DNA from: Halomonas sp.
GTDB taxonomy: Bacteria; Pseudomonadota; Gammaproteobacteria; Pseudomonadales; Halomonadaceae
Length of the DNA: 64,000 nt
Direction of reading: 5' to 3'
Assembly: GCF_017515565.1 (NCBI RefSeq)
Contig: NZ_JAFWFN010000035.1
Location: forward strand, 62,001 to 126,000
Within the stretch, counting starts at the first letter, position 1, and each line of letters begins with the position of its first letter. Below, piece after piece: positions 16,213 to 25,030 of the stretch. Below the pieces are notes generated by a model. It had not been told where the DNA came from, searched no databases, and saw only the letters and a program-made list of their open reading frames with translations. Both the position numbers and the translations under genes were made by a program.

Positions 16213-16230
16213 TGTAAGAGATCTCTTACA
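16213..16230. promoter_or_regulatory. GacA upstream activating sequence
   Basis: TGTAAGAGATCTCTTACA is a perfect 18-bp palindrome that matches the known GacA consensus TGTAAG-N6-CTTACA. In pseudomonads this element drives transcription of the rsmY and rsmZ small RNAs and is found at few other sites. Here it lies about 170-190 bases upstream of the predicted start of the GGA-rich RNA at 16401. A distant position is what I recall for rsmZ promoters. The interval between them includes an AT-rich stretch (about 16255-16325). Confidence 0.85.
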
Positions 16231-16323
16231 AATGCCGACGACATTCGCTTGGTTAAGGTAAGATAAAACGAAATTTTCCACTAATCATAATTTAAGTGGC
16301 TGATTTTTAAGTTATTAAAAAAT

Positions 16324-16352
16324 AAAGGCGAGCCGGCAAGGCTCGCCTTTTG
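16324..16352 (+). terminator. Rho-independent terminator after eno
   Basis: An 11-base stem (AAAGGCGAGCC/GGCTCGCCTTT) with a GGCAA loop ends in a short T run. It lies 155 bases after eno and separates eno from the downstream small RNA. Confidence 0.8.
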
Positions 16353-16366
16353 CGATTTTGGCCTGC

Positions 16367-16394
16367 TTGTGGTGCCCAAATTATCTGCCACAAT
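16367..16394 (+). promoter_or_regulatory. Predicted promoter of the RsmZ-like RNA
   Basis: TTGTGG (16367-16372), a 16-base spacer and CACAAT (16389-16394) form a weak sigma-70-type promoter. Weak boxes fit a promoter that depends on an activator such as GacA. The predicted transcription start is near 16401. Confidence 0.4.
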
Positions 16395-16400
16395 ACGTTC

Positions 16401-16569
16401 AGGACTAGGGGAGGCAAGGATGCTTCAGGCAGGATGCAACGGGATGCAGGTAGGTGCGCCGGGTGACATAGTGACATGAGCCCTGGCAAGGACGTCATCT
16501 AAGGAAGTTGACACAGGGAGTGGTCAGAGGAAGTGCTTGGAGCGGGCGGCCTACGGGCCGCCTTTTTTT
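16401..16569 (+). ncRNA. rsmZ: RsmZ/CsrB-family CsrA-sequestering small RNA
   Basis: About 170 nt with no reading frame hold ten GGA trinucleotides (starting at 16402, 16410, 16418, 16432, 16442, 16490, 16503, 16517, 16529 and 16539). Several are displayed between short complementary arms, such as GCA-AGGA-TGC. GGATGC occurs three times between 16418 and 16447. The RNA ends in a 7-bp GGCGGCC/GGCCGCC hairpin with a TACG loop and seven T residues. RNAs of this type bind many copies of CsrA/RsmA and relieve its repression of translation. The location beside fdxA matches pseudomonad rsmZ, a perfect GacA palindrome lies upstream, and csrA is in the same window. The family call is an inference from these features; the exact 5' end is uncertain. 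Confidence 0.82.
16545..16569 (+). terminator. Terminator of the RsmZ-like RNA
   Basis: A perfect 7-bp GC stem closed by a C(TACG)G tetraloop, of the very stable UNCG class, is followed by seven T residues. Confidence 0.88.
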
Positions 16570-16605
16570 GTGCGCGTGCGTTATAGAGGTACAAAAAAGG
16601 TGCGT

Positions 16606-16635
16606 AAAAAAACCAGCGCGAACGCTGGTTTTTTT
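16606..16635. terminator. Bidirectional terminator between the sRNA and fdxA
   Basis: AAAAAAACCAGCG, a CGAA loop and CGCTGGTTTTTTT give T tracts on both strands. It lies 32 bases beyond the fdxA stop on the minus strand and also backs up the sRNA terminator on the plus strand. Confidence 0.88.
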
Positions 16636-16667
16636 ATAGAGCTGTGAGCTTTAAGCGGTGTTGCAGT

Positions 16668-16991
16668 TTAGCGCTCCAGCTTCTCAAGCTTACCGGTTTT
16701 ACCATCCCACTCTTCTGCGTCTGGCAGTGGGTCTTTCTTCTCGGCAATGTTTGGCCACACCTCGGCCAGTTCCGCATTAATCTCAATAAACTGCGTTTGG
16801 TTATCGGGCAGCTCATCCTCGGAGAAGATCGCTTCAGCGGGGCACTCTGGCTCACACAGGGCGCAATCGATACACTCGTCTGGGTGAATAACCAAGAAGT
16901 TAGGGCCTTCGTAGAAGCAATCGACCGGGCAGACTTCCACGCAGTCAGTGTACTTGCACTGGATGCAGTTCTCGGTAACGACAAACGTCAT
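16668..16991 (-). CDS. fdxA: 7Fe ferredoxin FdxA
   Basis: This 107-residue protein is a small electron carrier with one 3Fe-4S and one 4Fe-4S cluster. The cysteine pattern is seen in the first 55 residues: [17 protein letters not shown] and then [14 protein letters not shown]-terminal extension with conserved tryptophans follows, as in the Azotobacter FdI and Pseudomonas FdxA group. It lies beside mutS and the RsmZ-like RNA, the same arrangement as in Pseudomonas. Its own terminator is at 16606-16635. Confidence 0.96.
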   Translation of the reverse strand: MTFVVTENCIQCKYTDCVEVCPVDCFYEGPNFLVIHPDECIDCALCEPECPAEAIFSEDELPDNQTQFIEINAELAEVWPNIAEKKDPLPDAEEWDGKTGKLEKLER

Positions 16992-17147
16992 CTTGCTATC
17001 CCTCTTGCAGGACCAGAAACGCTTCCGGTCATGGTCAATCGTGAATGGTTATAAATCAGCCGTTTTTTATAAGCTAAAAAGTATGGGCGACATTCTAGAG
17101 GTGCCCTTACCCGTGGGCAAGCGCCACATGACCTTCTATTAAGACGA

Positions 17148-19727
17148 TCACAGTAGTTCGCGCCATTGATACAGCAGTGCCAACGCCTCCCGAGGTGATA
17201 AATCGTCCACGTCTGCCTTTTCAAGTGCCTCTACAACGGGATGAGGTGCGCTGGCAAACAGGTCGTTCTGCTGCGGCGCGCCTTGTTCTAAACCTGCCGA
17301 GACAGCGCGGCGCTGCTGTTGATCAACGTCACGCTGCTCCAGGGCGATCAGTTTTTCCCGTGCACGGGAAATCACAGGCGTGGGCACGCCAGCGAGCTGC
17401 GCGACCTGTAAACCGTAGCTTTGGCTTGCAGGGCCAGCCTCAATACGGTGCATAAACACAATGCTATCGCCGTGCTCGGTGGCGGTTAGATGAATGTTGG
17501 CCACGCCGATTGCCTGTTCAGGCAGGGCGGTCATTTCAAAATAGTGGGTGGCGAACAGCGTTAACGCACGGGCAGTCGCTAAATGCTCGGCGCTTGCCCA
17601 GGCAAGAGAGAGGCCGTCAAACGTGCTGGTCCCGCGTCCAATCTCATCCATAAGCACTAAGCTGTGTTCAGTCGCGTTATGCAGAATGTTGGCGGTTTCG
17701 GTCATCTCCACCATAAAGGTGGAACGCCCCCCTGCTAAGTCGTCCGATGAGCCAATGCGGGTGAAGATACGGTCGATAGGGCCAATTTCAGCGGCGTCAG
17801 CTGGCACAAAGCTACCGCTGTGAGCCAGCAGGGCAATTAGCGCGGCTTGGCGCATATAGGTCGATTTACCGCCCATATTGGGACCGGTGATAATCAGCAT
17901 GTGTTGGTCGGGCGATAGCGTGACATCGTTGGGCACAAACGGCTTATCGCTCACCTGCTCAACGACCGGGTGGCGGCCTGCGCTAATGCTAATGCCAGTG
18001 GCATCGACTAATTGCGGGCGCACCCAGTTGAGCGCTTCGGCGCGCTCGGCAAAGGCGCACAGTACATCTAGCTCCGCCAGTGCCCGGGAGGTGCTTTGTA
18101 GCGCGTGGAGCAGCGCATTGAGCTCTCCCATTAGCCGCTCGTAGAGCCATTTTTCCCGGGTCAGCGCCCGCGATTTAGCCGAAAGCGCTTTATCTTCAAA
18201 CTCTTTAAGTTCTGGAATAATAAAGCGCTCGGCGTTTTTTAGCGTTTGGCGACGAATATAGTCGGCGGGTGCCTGCTGCGCTTGGGAGCGGGGCAGTTCA
18301 ATAAAATAGCCGTGCACCCGGTTATAGCCCACCTTTAAGTTGGCCAGGCCCGTACGCTCGCGTTCGCGTAGCTCTAATTGAACTAGGTATTCGCCGGCAT
18401 TTTCGGCCATGCCGCGATGTTCATCCAACTCAGCGTCAAAGCCATTGGCAATCACGCCCCCGTCGCGGATCACTACGGGCGGGTTTTCGACCAGCGCGCG
18501 CGTAAGTGTGTCGGCCATTTCCGGGTAGGGGCGAATATGCGGTTTTAGGCTATCCAAGGCGCTGCCGCTATCCATCTCGGCCAGCAACTGCTCAAGTTCA
18601 GGAAGCGTAACTAGCGCATCACGCAGGCGAGCTAAGTCACGAGGGCGGGCGCTATACAGGGCAACACGGCCAAGAATACGTTCTACATCGCCCACGTCGC
18701 TTAGGGTGTCGCGCAGTGCCATGTAGGCAGCGTCGATGGACAGCAGCGCCACGCCTGCTTGGCGACCCTCAACGATATCTCGCTGGCGCAGCGGGCGATT
18801 CAGCCAGCGCTTTAACAGCCGAGAACCCATCGCGGTGGCACAGGTGTCTAAAACACTGGCGAGGGTATTATCGCTGTTGCCGCCAAGGTTAATGTCGATT
18901 TCTAGATTGCGTCGGCTGGCGGCGTCAATGACCACCGCATCGTCGCGGTTTTCCACGCTAATTGCTGTGACGTGGGGCAGGCGTGAGCGCTGGGTGTCTC
19001 GGGCGTAATCGACCAGCACCCCGGCGGCAATGAGCGCGGTCGTTAAGTGCGCGCAGCCAAAGCCGCGTAAATCCTGTACTTCAAACTGGTCGCAGAGGCT
19101 GCGGGTGGCGCTCTCTAGGTCAAACAGCCACTCGCCTTGGCGTCGCAGGCTACGTTTTTGCGACCAGGCATCAGGCAGCGTCAGGCTTTCCGGTACTAGC
19201 AGTTCAGCGGGGGAGAGGCGAGTTAATTCCGCCAGCATCTCAGCTTCACTCTCTACTTCCAACACGTTGAAGCGTCCACTGGAAAGCTCAAGCCAGGCAA
19301 GGCCAAAGCTCTCTTTTCCAGGGGCAACGGATACCAGTACGTTATCGCGACGTGCGTCCAGCAGAGCTTCATCGTGGAGCGTGCCGGGGGTCACAATACG
19401 CACGACCTGGCGATCAACGGGGCCTTTACTGGTGGCGGGGTCGCCAATCTGTTCACAAATCGCCACCGATTCACCGCCAGCGACCAGGCGCGCCAAATAG
19501 CCTTCCGCGCTGTGGTAAGGCACCCCCGCCATTGGGATAGGTTTGCCGCCCGATTGGCCGCGTTGTGTCAGGGTAATATCCAGTAGCGCGGCGGCCCGCT
19601 TGGCGTCGTCGAAAAAGAGTTCGTAAAAATCCCCCATTCGGTAAAACAGCAGTACCTCGGGGTGGTCGCGTTTAATCTTAAGGTATTGCGCCATCATGGG
19701 CGTATGAGGGGGGCTGGCCTGTGACAT
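17148..19727 (-). CDS. mutS: DNA mismatch repair protein MutS
   Basis: This 859-residue ATPase recognises base mismatches and small loops and recruits MutL. The N-terminal mismatch-binding domain has the Phe-X-Glu type motif in [14 protein letters not shown]. Connector, lever and clamp domains follow. The ATPase domain has Walker [14 protein letters not shown], the segment [14 protein letters not shown], Walker [17 protein letters not shown], and a C-terminal helix-turn-helix. The length is typical. The gene is divergent from cinA, and the space between them is almost filled by a 13-bp tandem repeat array. Confidence 0.98.
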   Translation of the reverse strand: MSQASPPHTPMMAQYLKIKRDHPEVLLFYRMGDFYELFFDDAKRAAALLDITLTQRGQSGGKPIPMAGVPYHSAEGYLARLVAGGESVAICEQIGDPATSKGPVDRQVVRIVTPGTLHDEALLDARRDNVLVSVAPGKESFGLAWLELSSGRFNVLEVESEAEMLAELTRLSPAELLVPESLTLPDAWSQKRSLRRQGEWLFDLESATRSLCDQFEVQDLRGFGCAHLTTALIAAGVLVDYARDTQRSRLPHVTAISVENRDDAVVIDAASRRNLEIDINLGGNSDNTLASVLDTCATAMGSRLLKRWLNRPLRQRDIVEGRQAGVALLSIDAAYMALRDTLSDVGDVERILGRVALYSARPRDLARLRDALVTLPELEQLLAEMDSGSALDSLKPHIRPYPEMADTLTRALVENPPVVIRDGGVIANGFDAELDEHRGMAENAGEYLVQLELRERERTGLANLKVGYNRVHGYFIELPRSQAQQAPADYIRRQTLKNAERFIIPELKEFEDKALSAKSRALTREKWLYERLMGELNALLHALQSTSRALAELDVLCAFAERAEALNWVRPQLVDATGISISAGRHPVVEQVSDKPFVPNDVTLSPDQHMLIITGPNMGGKSTYMRQAALIALLAHSGSFVPADAAEIGPIDRIFTRIGSSDDLAGGRSTFMVEMTETANILHNATEHSLVLMDEIGRGTSTFDGLSLAWASAEHLATARALTLFATHYFEMTALPEQAIGVANIHLTATEHGDSIVFMHRIEAGPASQSYGLQVAQLAGVPTPVISRAREKLIALEQRDVDQQQRRAVSAGLEQGAPQQNDLFASAPHPVVEALEKADVDDLSPREALALLYQWRELL

Positions 19728-19748
19728 GGGTGTCCTGGTTGAGCGTGG

Positions 19749-19769
19749 CGTAAGCCATCACGGCTTACG
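19749..19769. repeat. 8-bp inverted repeat in the mutS 5' region
   Basis: CGTAAGCC and GGCTTACG are separated by ATCAC. The repeat lies 22 bases upstream of the mutS start codon, so it could fold in the mutS leader RNA or act as an operator. Confidence 0.5.
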
Positions 19770-19772
19770 GCA

Positions 19773-19915
19773 TGTTCGTTGGGCAAGTTCTTCGAGTAAG
19801 CTCCTCGAATAAGTCCTTCGCGAACGTTTTTCGAGTAAATTCTATGAGCAACTGCTTTAAGTCAGCTTTATGAGTAAGTTCTTAGAGCAAGTTCTTGGAG
19901 TAAGTTCTTTGGGCA
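19773..19915. repeat. Eleven degenerate 13-bp tandem repeats
   Basis: The stretch divides exactly into eleven 13-base units with consensus AGTTCTTNGAGTA, for example units at 19786-19798, 19877-19889, 19890-19902 and 19903-19915. No unit has an indel, but most differ from the consensus at a few positions. Several junctions create the short palindrome CAAGTTCTTG. The array takes up 143 of the 240 bases between the divergent mutS and cinA starts. Since 13 is not a multiple of three and the array lies outside genes, it is not a coding repeat. Confidence 0.9.
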
Positions 19916-19967
19916 AGATAAACGCTGTATTCTACGCTGAACTGAGGTCTTACATGAAGGAGTCACT

Positions 19968-20501
19968 ATGGCACCCAGCGTTTCCAGCCTGAAAAATCTT
20001 GATTTATCGCTGCTTGCCCAGAGGATGGGGCGGTTGTGTCAGCAACTTGGCGTGGAAGTGACCACTGCGGAGTCGTGTACTGGTGGCGGAATTGCTAGCG
20101 CCATCACGTCGGTAGCGGGCAGCTCGGCTTACTTTACCGCCGGGTATGTGACGTATTCGAACGCCGCGAAGAGCCGCCTATTAAAGGTGCCAGAAGCTAC
20201 CCTTGAAAGTGTAGGGGCGGTAAGTGAGCCGGTGGTAAAAGCAATGGTAGCAGGCGCCTGCCGGGAAAGTGGTGCAAGTTTAGCCGTGGCGGTGAGCGGT
20301 GTAGCAGGCCCCGACGGCGGCAGCGAAGAGAAGCCGGTGGGTACCGTATGGCTGGCATGGGGTGACGCTGAGCATCAGCAAGCCGAGTGTTTTCACTTTC
20401 CTGGCGACCGTCAGGCGGTGAGAGAGCAGGCGGTGCGCGAAGCGTTGGCGGGTTTGGTGGCGCGTCTCACCGAGCAGGCAAAGGGTAGCAAAAAGAAATA
20501 A
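19968..20501 (+). CDS. pncC: Nicotinamide-nucleotide amidohydrolase, CinA C-terminal family
   Basis: This 177-residue stand-alone CinA C-terminal domain deamidates nicotinamide mononucleotide to nicotinate mononucleotide, a salvage step that supports NAD synthesis during DNA ligase activity. The family motifs TTAESCTGGGIASAITSVAGSS, TYSNAAKSRLL and VSGVAGPDGGSEEKPVGTV are present. A strong ribosome binding site (GAAGGAG) precedes the ATG. The gene lies directly upstream of recA, as in many gammaproteobacteria. Confidence 0.94.
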   Translation: MAPSVSSLKNLDLSLLAQRMGRLCQQLGVEVTTAESCTGGGIASAITSVAGSSAYFTAGYVTYSNAAKSRLLKVPEATLESVGAVSEPVVKAMVAGACRESGASLAVAVSGVAGPDGGSEEKPVGTVWLAWGDAEHQQAECFHFPGDRQAVREQAVREALAGLVARLTEQAKGSKKK

Positions 20502-20524
20502 TCGTTAAATATAGCGTTGAGGAT

Positions 20525-20552
20525 TTGTTTAACCGCTAATCTTTGGCATACT
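20525..20552 (+). promoter_or_regulatory. Predicted recA promoter
   Basis: TTGTTT and CATACT are separated by 16 bases. The SOS box at 20554-20569 lies immediately downstream and would block the start site. The boxes are assigned from consensus only. Confidence 0.45.
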
Positions 20553-20553
20553 A

Positions 20554-20569
20554 CTGGCTAATTATACAG
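20554..20569. promoter_or_regulatory. SOS box (LexA operator) of recA
   Basis: CTGGCTAATTATACAG matches the gammaproteobacterial SOS pattern CTG-N10-CAG and lies 22 bases upstream of the recA start, where LexA represses recA in relatives. Confidence 0.8.
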
Positions 20570-20590
20570 CTTGTTATGAGGAATCTCTGA

Positions 20591-21655
20591 ATGGCTCAGG
20601 ACGACAACCGCACAAAAGCACTCAATGCAGCGCTTAGCCAAATCGACCGTCAGTTTGGCAAGGGAACCGTCATGCGCTTAGGCGATGCGCCTCGCGTTGT
20701 GATGCCGTCGGTTTCAACCGGTTCGCTGGGGCTGGATATCGCACTCGGTATTGGCGGGCTTCCGTTCGGCCGGGTGTGTGAAATCTTTGGCCCAGAGTCA
20801 TCAGGTAAAACCACACTGACGCTTTCAGTGATTGCCCAAGCGCAGAAGCAGGGCAAGGTTTGTGCCTTTGTGGATGCCGAGCACGCCCTTGACCCAAGCT
20901 ACGCTGAAAAGCTGGGTGTAAATTTAGATGACCTACTGGTTTCCCAGCCGGATACCGGCGAGCAGGCGTTAGAAATTACCGACATGTTGGTGCGCTCGGG
21001 CGGTGTAGACGTGATCGTTATCGACTCTGTTGCTGCCTTAACGCCGCGTGCTGAAATCGAAGGTGAAATGGGCGACTCCCACGTTGGCCTGCAGGCGCGC
21101 TTGATGTCCCAGGCACTGCGTAAAATCACCGGTAACATCAAAAACGCTAACTGTTTAGTCATCTTTATTAACCAGATCCGCATGAAAATCGGCGTGATGT
21201 TTGGTAGCCCCGAAACCACCACCGGTGGTAACGCACTGAAGTTTTACGCTAGCGTGCGTTTGGATATCCGCCGCACTGGCTCGGTGAAGGTTGGCGATGA
21301 AGTTACGGGTAATGAAACCCGCGTTAAAGTGGTTAAAAACAAAGTGGCACCGCCGTTCCGCCAAGCGGAGTTCCAGATTCTTTATGGCAAAGGCATCTAC
21401 CACGCCGGTGAAGTGGTTGACCTGGGTGTGCAGTGCAACCTAGTGGATAAAGCGGGTGCTTGGTACAGCTATAAAGGGAAGAAAATCGGCCAGGGTAAAG
21501 CGAACTCGGCCCTGTATCTGGAAGAGCATCCGGAAATTATGCTAGAGATCGAAACCCAGATTCGTGAGCAGCTGTTAGCCAAGCCTGACCCTAAAAAAGA
21601 AGAGGCTGCGCCTGTGGCAGACGTGGCCGCTGACAGCGACGATGATTTGCTATAA
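20591..21655 (+). CDS. recA: Recombinase RecA
   Basis: This 354-residue ATPase forms filaments on single-stranded DNA, catalyses strand exchange and triggers LexA self-cleavage. Walker A is [11 protein letters not shown] (about 67-77), and Walker B is in [17 protein letters not shown]-binding loop L1 is in [20 protein letters not shown] and L2 in [15 protein letters not shown]. The C-terminus is acidic. A ribosome binding site (TGAGGAA) precedes the ATG. The gene is preceded by an SOS box and followed by recX after 41 bases. Confidence 0.99.
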   Translation: MAQDDNRTKALNAALSQIDRQFGKGTVMRLGDAPRVVMPSVSTGSLGLDIALGIGGLPFGRVCEIFGPESSGKTTLTLSVIAQAQKQGKVCAFVDAEHALDPSYAEKLGVNLDDLLVSQPDTGEQALEITDMLVRSGGVDVIVIDSVAALTPRAEIEGEMGDSHVGLQARLMSQALRKITGNIKNANCLVIFINQIRMKIGVMFGSPETTTGGNALKFYASVRLDIRRTGSVKVGDEVTGNETRVKVVKNKVAPPFRQAEFQILYGKGIYHAGEVVDLGVQCNLVDKAGAWYSYKGKKIGQGKANSALYLEEHPEIMLEIETQIREQLLAKPDPKKEEAAPVADVAADSDDDLL

Positions 21656-21696
21656 GTCCCTTGTGATGCGCGGTTTTAAAAGGATGGGCGAGCGCT

Positions 21697-22176
21697 ATGT
21701 TTGCTTCTGGCGGTGACGCCACCCCGCGCGACGTTGCGATTCAACTGCTAGCTCGGCGCGAGTACTCGCGCGCCGAGCTAGCGCGCAAGTTGCGCCAAAA
21801 AGCATTTGAGCCAGAGGCTATACAGAGCTGTTTGGATACGCTGGTTGAGCAATCGCTGCAGTCAGATGCGCGGTTCGCGGAAAGCTTTATTCGCTCGCGC
21901 ATTGCACGCGGGCAGGGCGTTATTCGCATCAAAGGTGAGCTGCGACAGCGTGGTGTTGATCAAGAAACGTTATCCGCTGCACTGGCGGCGGTAGAAGAGC
22001 GTGAAGCGGTAGATTGGTTTGAATTAGCCCGAGAAACCTTAGCAAGGCGATACACATCCCCCGGAGACACGCCTAAAGAGCGCGCCAAGCGCGAACGTTT
22101 TTTGGCTTCACGTGGGTTCGATTTTGAGCAAATTCGCTATGCCCTCAGCTGTTTATCTGAGTCTTTTTCCCTCTAA
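21697..22176 (+). CDS. recX: Regulatory protein RecX
   Basis: This 159-residue helical protein binds RecA filaments and limits their activity. It consists of tandem three-helix repeats with the family motifs AIQLLARREYSRAELARKLRQKAF, ARFAESFIRSRIARGQGVIRIKGELRQRGV and RFLASRGFDFEQIRYAL. It lies 41 bases after recA, so it is probably expressed by partial read-through from the SOS-regulated recA promoter, as known in relatives. The length is typical. Confidence 0.94.
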   Translation: MFASGGDATPRDVAIQLLARREYSRAELARKLRQKAFEPEAIQSCLDTLVEQSLQSDARFAESFIRSRIARGQGVIRIKGELRQRGVDQETLSAALAAVEEREAVDWFELARETLARRYTSPGDTPKERAKRERFLASRGFDFEQIRYALSCLSESFSL

Positions 22177-22315
22177 ATATCCCCTCAGTTTGGAACTCTG
22201 CCACTAACTGCGGCTTTAGTCGTTTGACAACTGCGTTATAATGCTTCTTTTGCGACCCCAGCGGGTAGCGGCGACAGCGCCCTGGGGCATCACGCTTTCT
22301 TGTCACGGATACCCT

Positions 22316-24925
22316 ATGAAAAGCGCAGAAATCAGGCAGGCTTTTTTATCGTTCTTTGAAGAGCAGGGGCATACGATTGTTCCCACAAGCTCCCTAGTGC
22401 CGGGCAACGACCCAACGCTGCTATTCACCAATGCAGGCATGGTGCCGTTTAAAGATGTGTTCCTGGGGCGTGACCCGCGCCCTTATGTGCGGGCCACGTC
22501 TTCCCAGCGCTGTGTTCGCGCAGGCGGCAAGCATAACGATTTAGATAACGTCGGCTATACCGCACGCCACCACACCTTCTTTGAAATGCTGGGTAACTTT
22601 AGCTTTGGCGATTATTTCAAGCGCGACGCCATTCGCTTTGCCTGGGTTTTCCTAACGGAAACCCTGGGGCTGCCGAAAGAGAAACTTTGGGTAACCGTTC
22701 ACATTAGTGACGATGAAGCTGAGCGTATCTGGAAAGATGAAATCGGCATCGACCCGGAGCGCTTCTCCAAGTTGGATGAAGATAATTTCTGGCAGATGGG
22801 CGATACGGGTCCCTGTGGCCCAAGTTCGGAGATTTTCTTTGATCACGGCCCTGACGTGTGGGGCGGCCCGCCGGGAAGCCCAGAAGAGGACGGCGACCGC
22901 TATATCGAGATATGGAACTTGGTGTTCATGCAGTTCGATCGCGATGCATCAGGGACGCTAAACCCGCTGCCCAAGCCGTCTATTGATACCGGAATGGGCT
23001 TAGAGCGTGTTGCCGCTGTGATGCAGGGTGTGCACTCCAACTATGAAATCGACCTGTTCCAGAATCTGTTAAAAGCAGCGGCTGATGCCACCGGCCACCG
23101 CGACACCGCAACGCCTTCGCTGCGGGTTATTGCCGACCATATTCGTTCCTGTGCCTTTTTGATTGCCGATGGCGTGCTGCCGTCCAATGAAGGGCGCGGC
23201 TATGTGCTGCGGCGTATTATTCGTCGGGCGATTCGTCACGGACACAAGTTAGGCGCCTCAGAGCCGTTTTTCCACAAGTTGGTTGGCGCGTTAGATGCTG
23301 AAATGGGCGAGGCTTACCCTGAGCTACATGAAGCCAGTGGGCAGATCGCCCGCGTCCTGCTCAAAGAAGAGGAGCAGTTTGCTCGTACGCTGGATCACGG
23401 TATGGGGCTGTTGAATGCGGCACTTGAAGAGCTGCAGGGCAATGTGTTGTCTGGCGAGACGGTGTTCAAACTCTACGACACCTATGGCTTTCCCTATGAC
23501 CTTACCGCTGATGTATGCCGTGAGCGGGAGGTATCGCTGGATGAAGAGGGATTCCAGCGTGAGCTTGAGGCACAGCGTGAGCGCGCTCGTGCTGCCAGCC
23601 AGTTTGGCGCAGACTATAGTGCCTCCATTGAGCTTGAAGGTGAAACCCGCTTTACCGGCTATGAAAAACTAGAAGACCAGGCAACGGTCACCGCCATCGT
23701 TGATACGGAAGGCAGCGCGCTGGCTGCCTTGGAAGCCGGCCAAAAAGGGACGGTTGTGCTCGACCGCACGCCGTTTTATGGCGAGTCAGGTGGGCAGGTG
23801 GGTGACACCGGCTACCTGTATGTAGACGGCGGGCGTTTCCAGGTAACGGATACCCAGAAGCAGAGCGGCCACCATCTACATCAAGGCATCATGGTTGAGG
23901 GCGCGCTTAACGTAGGCGTCAACGTTCGCGGTGAAGTGGATGCCAGCCTGCGCAGCGCCACCATTCGTAACCACTCGGCAACCCATCTGTTGCATAAAGC
24001 GCTGCGGTTGGTGCTGGGTGATCACGTTCAGCAAAAAGGCTCGCTGGTCAACGCCGAACGGCTACGCTTCGACTTTAGTCATTTTGAACCAATGACGGCT
24101 GATCAGCTGGCTGAAGTAGAGCGCTTGGTCAATGAGCAGATATTGGCGAACGCGCCGACCAAAATTGAGCAAATGAGCTTGGCTGATGCCAAGGAGAAAG
24201 GCGCAGCCGCGCTGTTTGAAGCAAAATACGCTGATAATGTACGCGTGCTGACCATTGGGGCCGATGACTTCTCTATAGAGCTTTGTGGCGGCACCCATGT
24301 TAACCGCAGTGGCGATATTGGCTGCTGTCATGTAATTAGCGAAGTGGGCATCGCGTCAGGTGTGCGCCGTATAGAAGCGATTACCGGTGAAAATGCGCTG
24401 GCGTACTTCCGCGAGCAAGAAGCCCGTGTGCAGCGCCTTGGTGAGCGTCTGAAAACCAAGCCCGAGCAAGTAGAGGCAAGGGTTGAGTCGCTAGTTGAAC
24501 GTAACCGCGCGCTTGAGAAAGAGCTTGAGCAGCTTAAGGCTAAGCTAGCTAGCGCTGCAGGCAGTGACATGCTTAGTCAGGTGCAAGAAATTAATGGCGT
24601 TAAGCTGCTGGTGACTCAGCTTGAAGGCGTATCGGGTAAAGACCTGCGCGGCGTACTGGATCAGTTGAAAAACAAGCTTGGTTCAGGGGTTGTCATGCTG
24701 GCTACGGCAGACCCCGCAGCGGGTAAAGTCAGCTTGATTGCTGGCGTAACCCAGGATTTGACCAACCGCGTCAAAGCGGGTGAGCTGGTTAATCACGTTG
24801 CTTCTCAGGTGGGCGGTAAAGGTGGTGGCCGTCCGGATATGGCGCAAGCAGGTGGTAGCCAGCCCGACGCCCTGCCAGGAGCGTTGAACAGCGTTCCGGC
24901 TTGGTTGGAAAACACGCTTCGCTAA
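22316..24925 (+). CDS. alaS: Alanine-tRNA ligase
   Basis: This 869-residue class II synthetase charges tRNA-Ala. The N-terminal catalytic domain begins [14 protein letters not shown] and includes [13 protein letters not shown] and [16 protein letters not shown]. The editing domain has the zinc-binding [11 protein letters not shown] and the [13 protein letters not shown] motif. The C-terminal C-Ala region has a coiled coil and the [12 protein letters not shown] signature. The frame extends upstream to 22241, but the ATG at 22316 gives the conserved N-terminus. A terminator follows. Confidence 0.98.
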   Translation: MKSAEIRQAFLSFFEEQGHTIVPTSSLVPGNDPTLLFTNAGMVPFKDVFLGRDPRPYVRATSSQRCVRAGGKHNDLDNVGYTARHHTFFEMLGNFSFGDYFKRDAIRFAWVFLTETLGLPKEKLWVTVHISDDEAERIWKDEIGIDPERFSKLDEDNFWQMGDTGPCGPSSEIFFDHGPDVWGGPPGSPEEDGDRYIEIWNLVFMQFDRDASGTLNPLPKPSIDTGMGLERVAAVMQGVHSNYEIDLFQNLLKAAADATGHRDTATPSLRVIADHIRSCAFLIADGVLPSNEGRGYVLRRIIRRAIRHGHKLGASEPFFHKLVGALDAEMGEAYPELHEASGQIARVLLKEEEQFARTLDHGMGLLNAALEELQGNVLSGETVFKLYDTYGFPYDLTADVCREREVSLDEEGFQRELEAQRERARAASQFGADYSASIELEGETRFTGYEKLEDQATVTAIVDTEGSALAALEAGQKGTVVLDRTPFYGESGGQVGDTGYLYVDGGRFQVTDTQKQSGHHLHQGIMVEGALNVGVNVRGEVDASLRSATIRNHSATHLLHKALRLVLGDHVQQKGSLVNAERLRFDFSHFEPMTADQLAEVERLVNEQILANAPTKIEQMSLADAKEKGAAALFEAKYADNVRVLTIGADDFSIELCGGTHVNRSGDIGCCHVISEVGIASGVRRIEAITGENALAYFREQEARVQRLGERLKTKPEQVEARVESLVERNRALEKELEQLKAKLASAAGSDMLSQVQEINGVKLLVTQLEGVSGKDLRGVLDQLKNKLGSGVVMLATADPAAGKVSLIAGVTQDLTNRVKAGELVNHVASQVGGKGGGRPDMAQAGGSQPDALPGALNSVPAWLENTLR

Positions 24926-24932
24926 TAACGAG

Positions 24933-24965
24933 GGCCGGTGGCATTATCTGCTACCGGCCTTTTTG
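24933..24965 (+). terminator. Rho-independent terminator after alaS
   Basis: A 10-bp stem (GGCCGGTGGC with GCTACCGGCC, including one G-T pair) leads into five T residues, a few bases after the alaS stop. Confidence 0.85.
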
Positions 24966-25030
24966 TTAGTTAAGAAAATTAGCAATAACAACATTCACCC
25001 TCCATTCCCGAACCCATAGGAAAACGGCAT

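Noticed and set aside
19773..19915. CRISPR array
   Set aside because: The 13-base units are adjacent, with no spacers, and are too degenerate; no cas genes are present.
22224..22246. Perfect TTGACA and TATAAT upstream of alaS
   Set aside because: They are only about seven bases apart, too close to act as one sigma-70 promoter.
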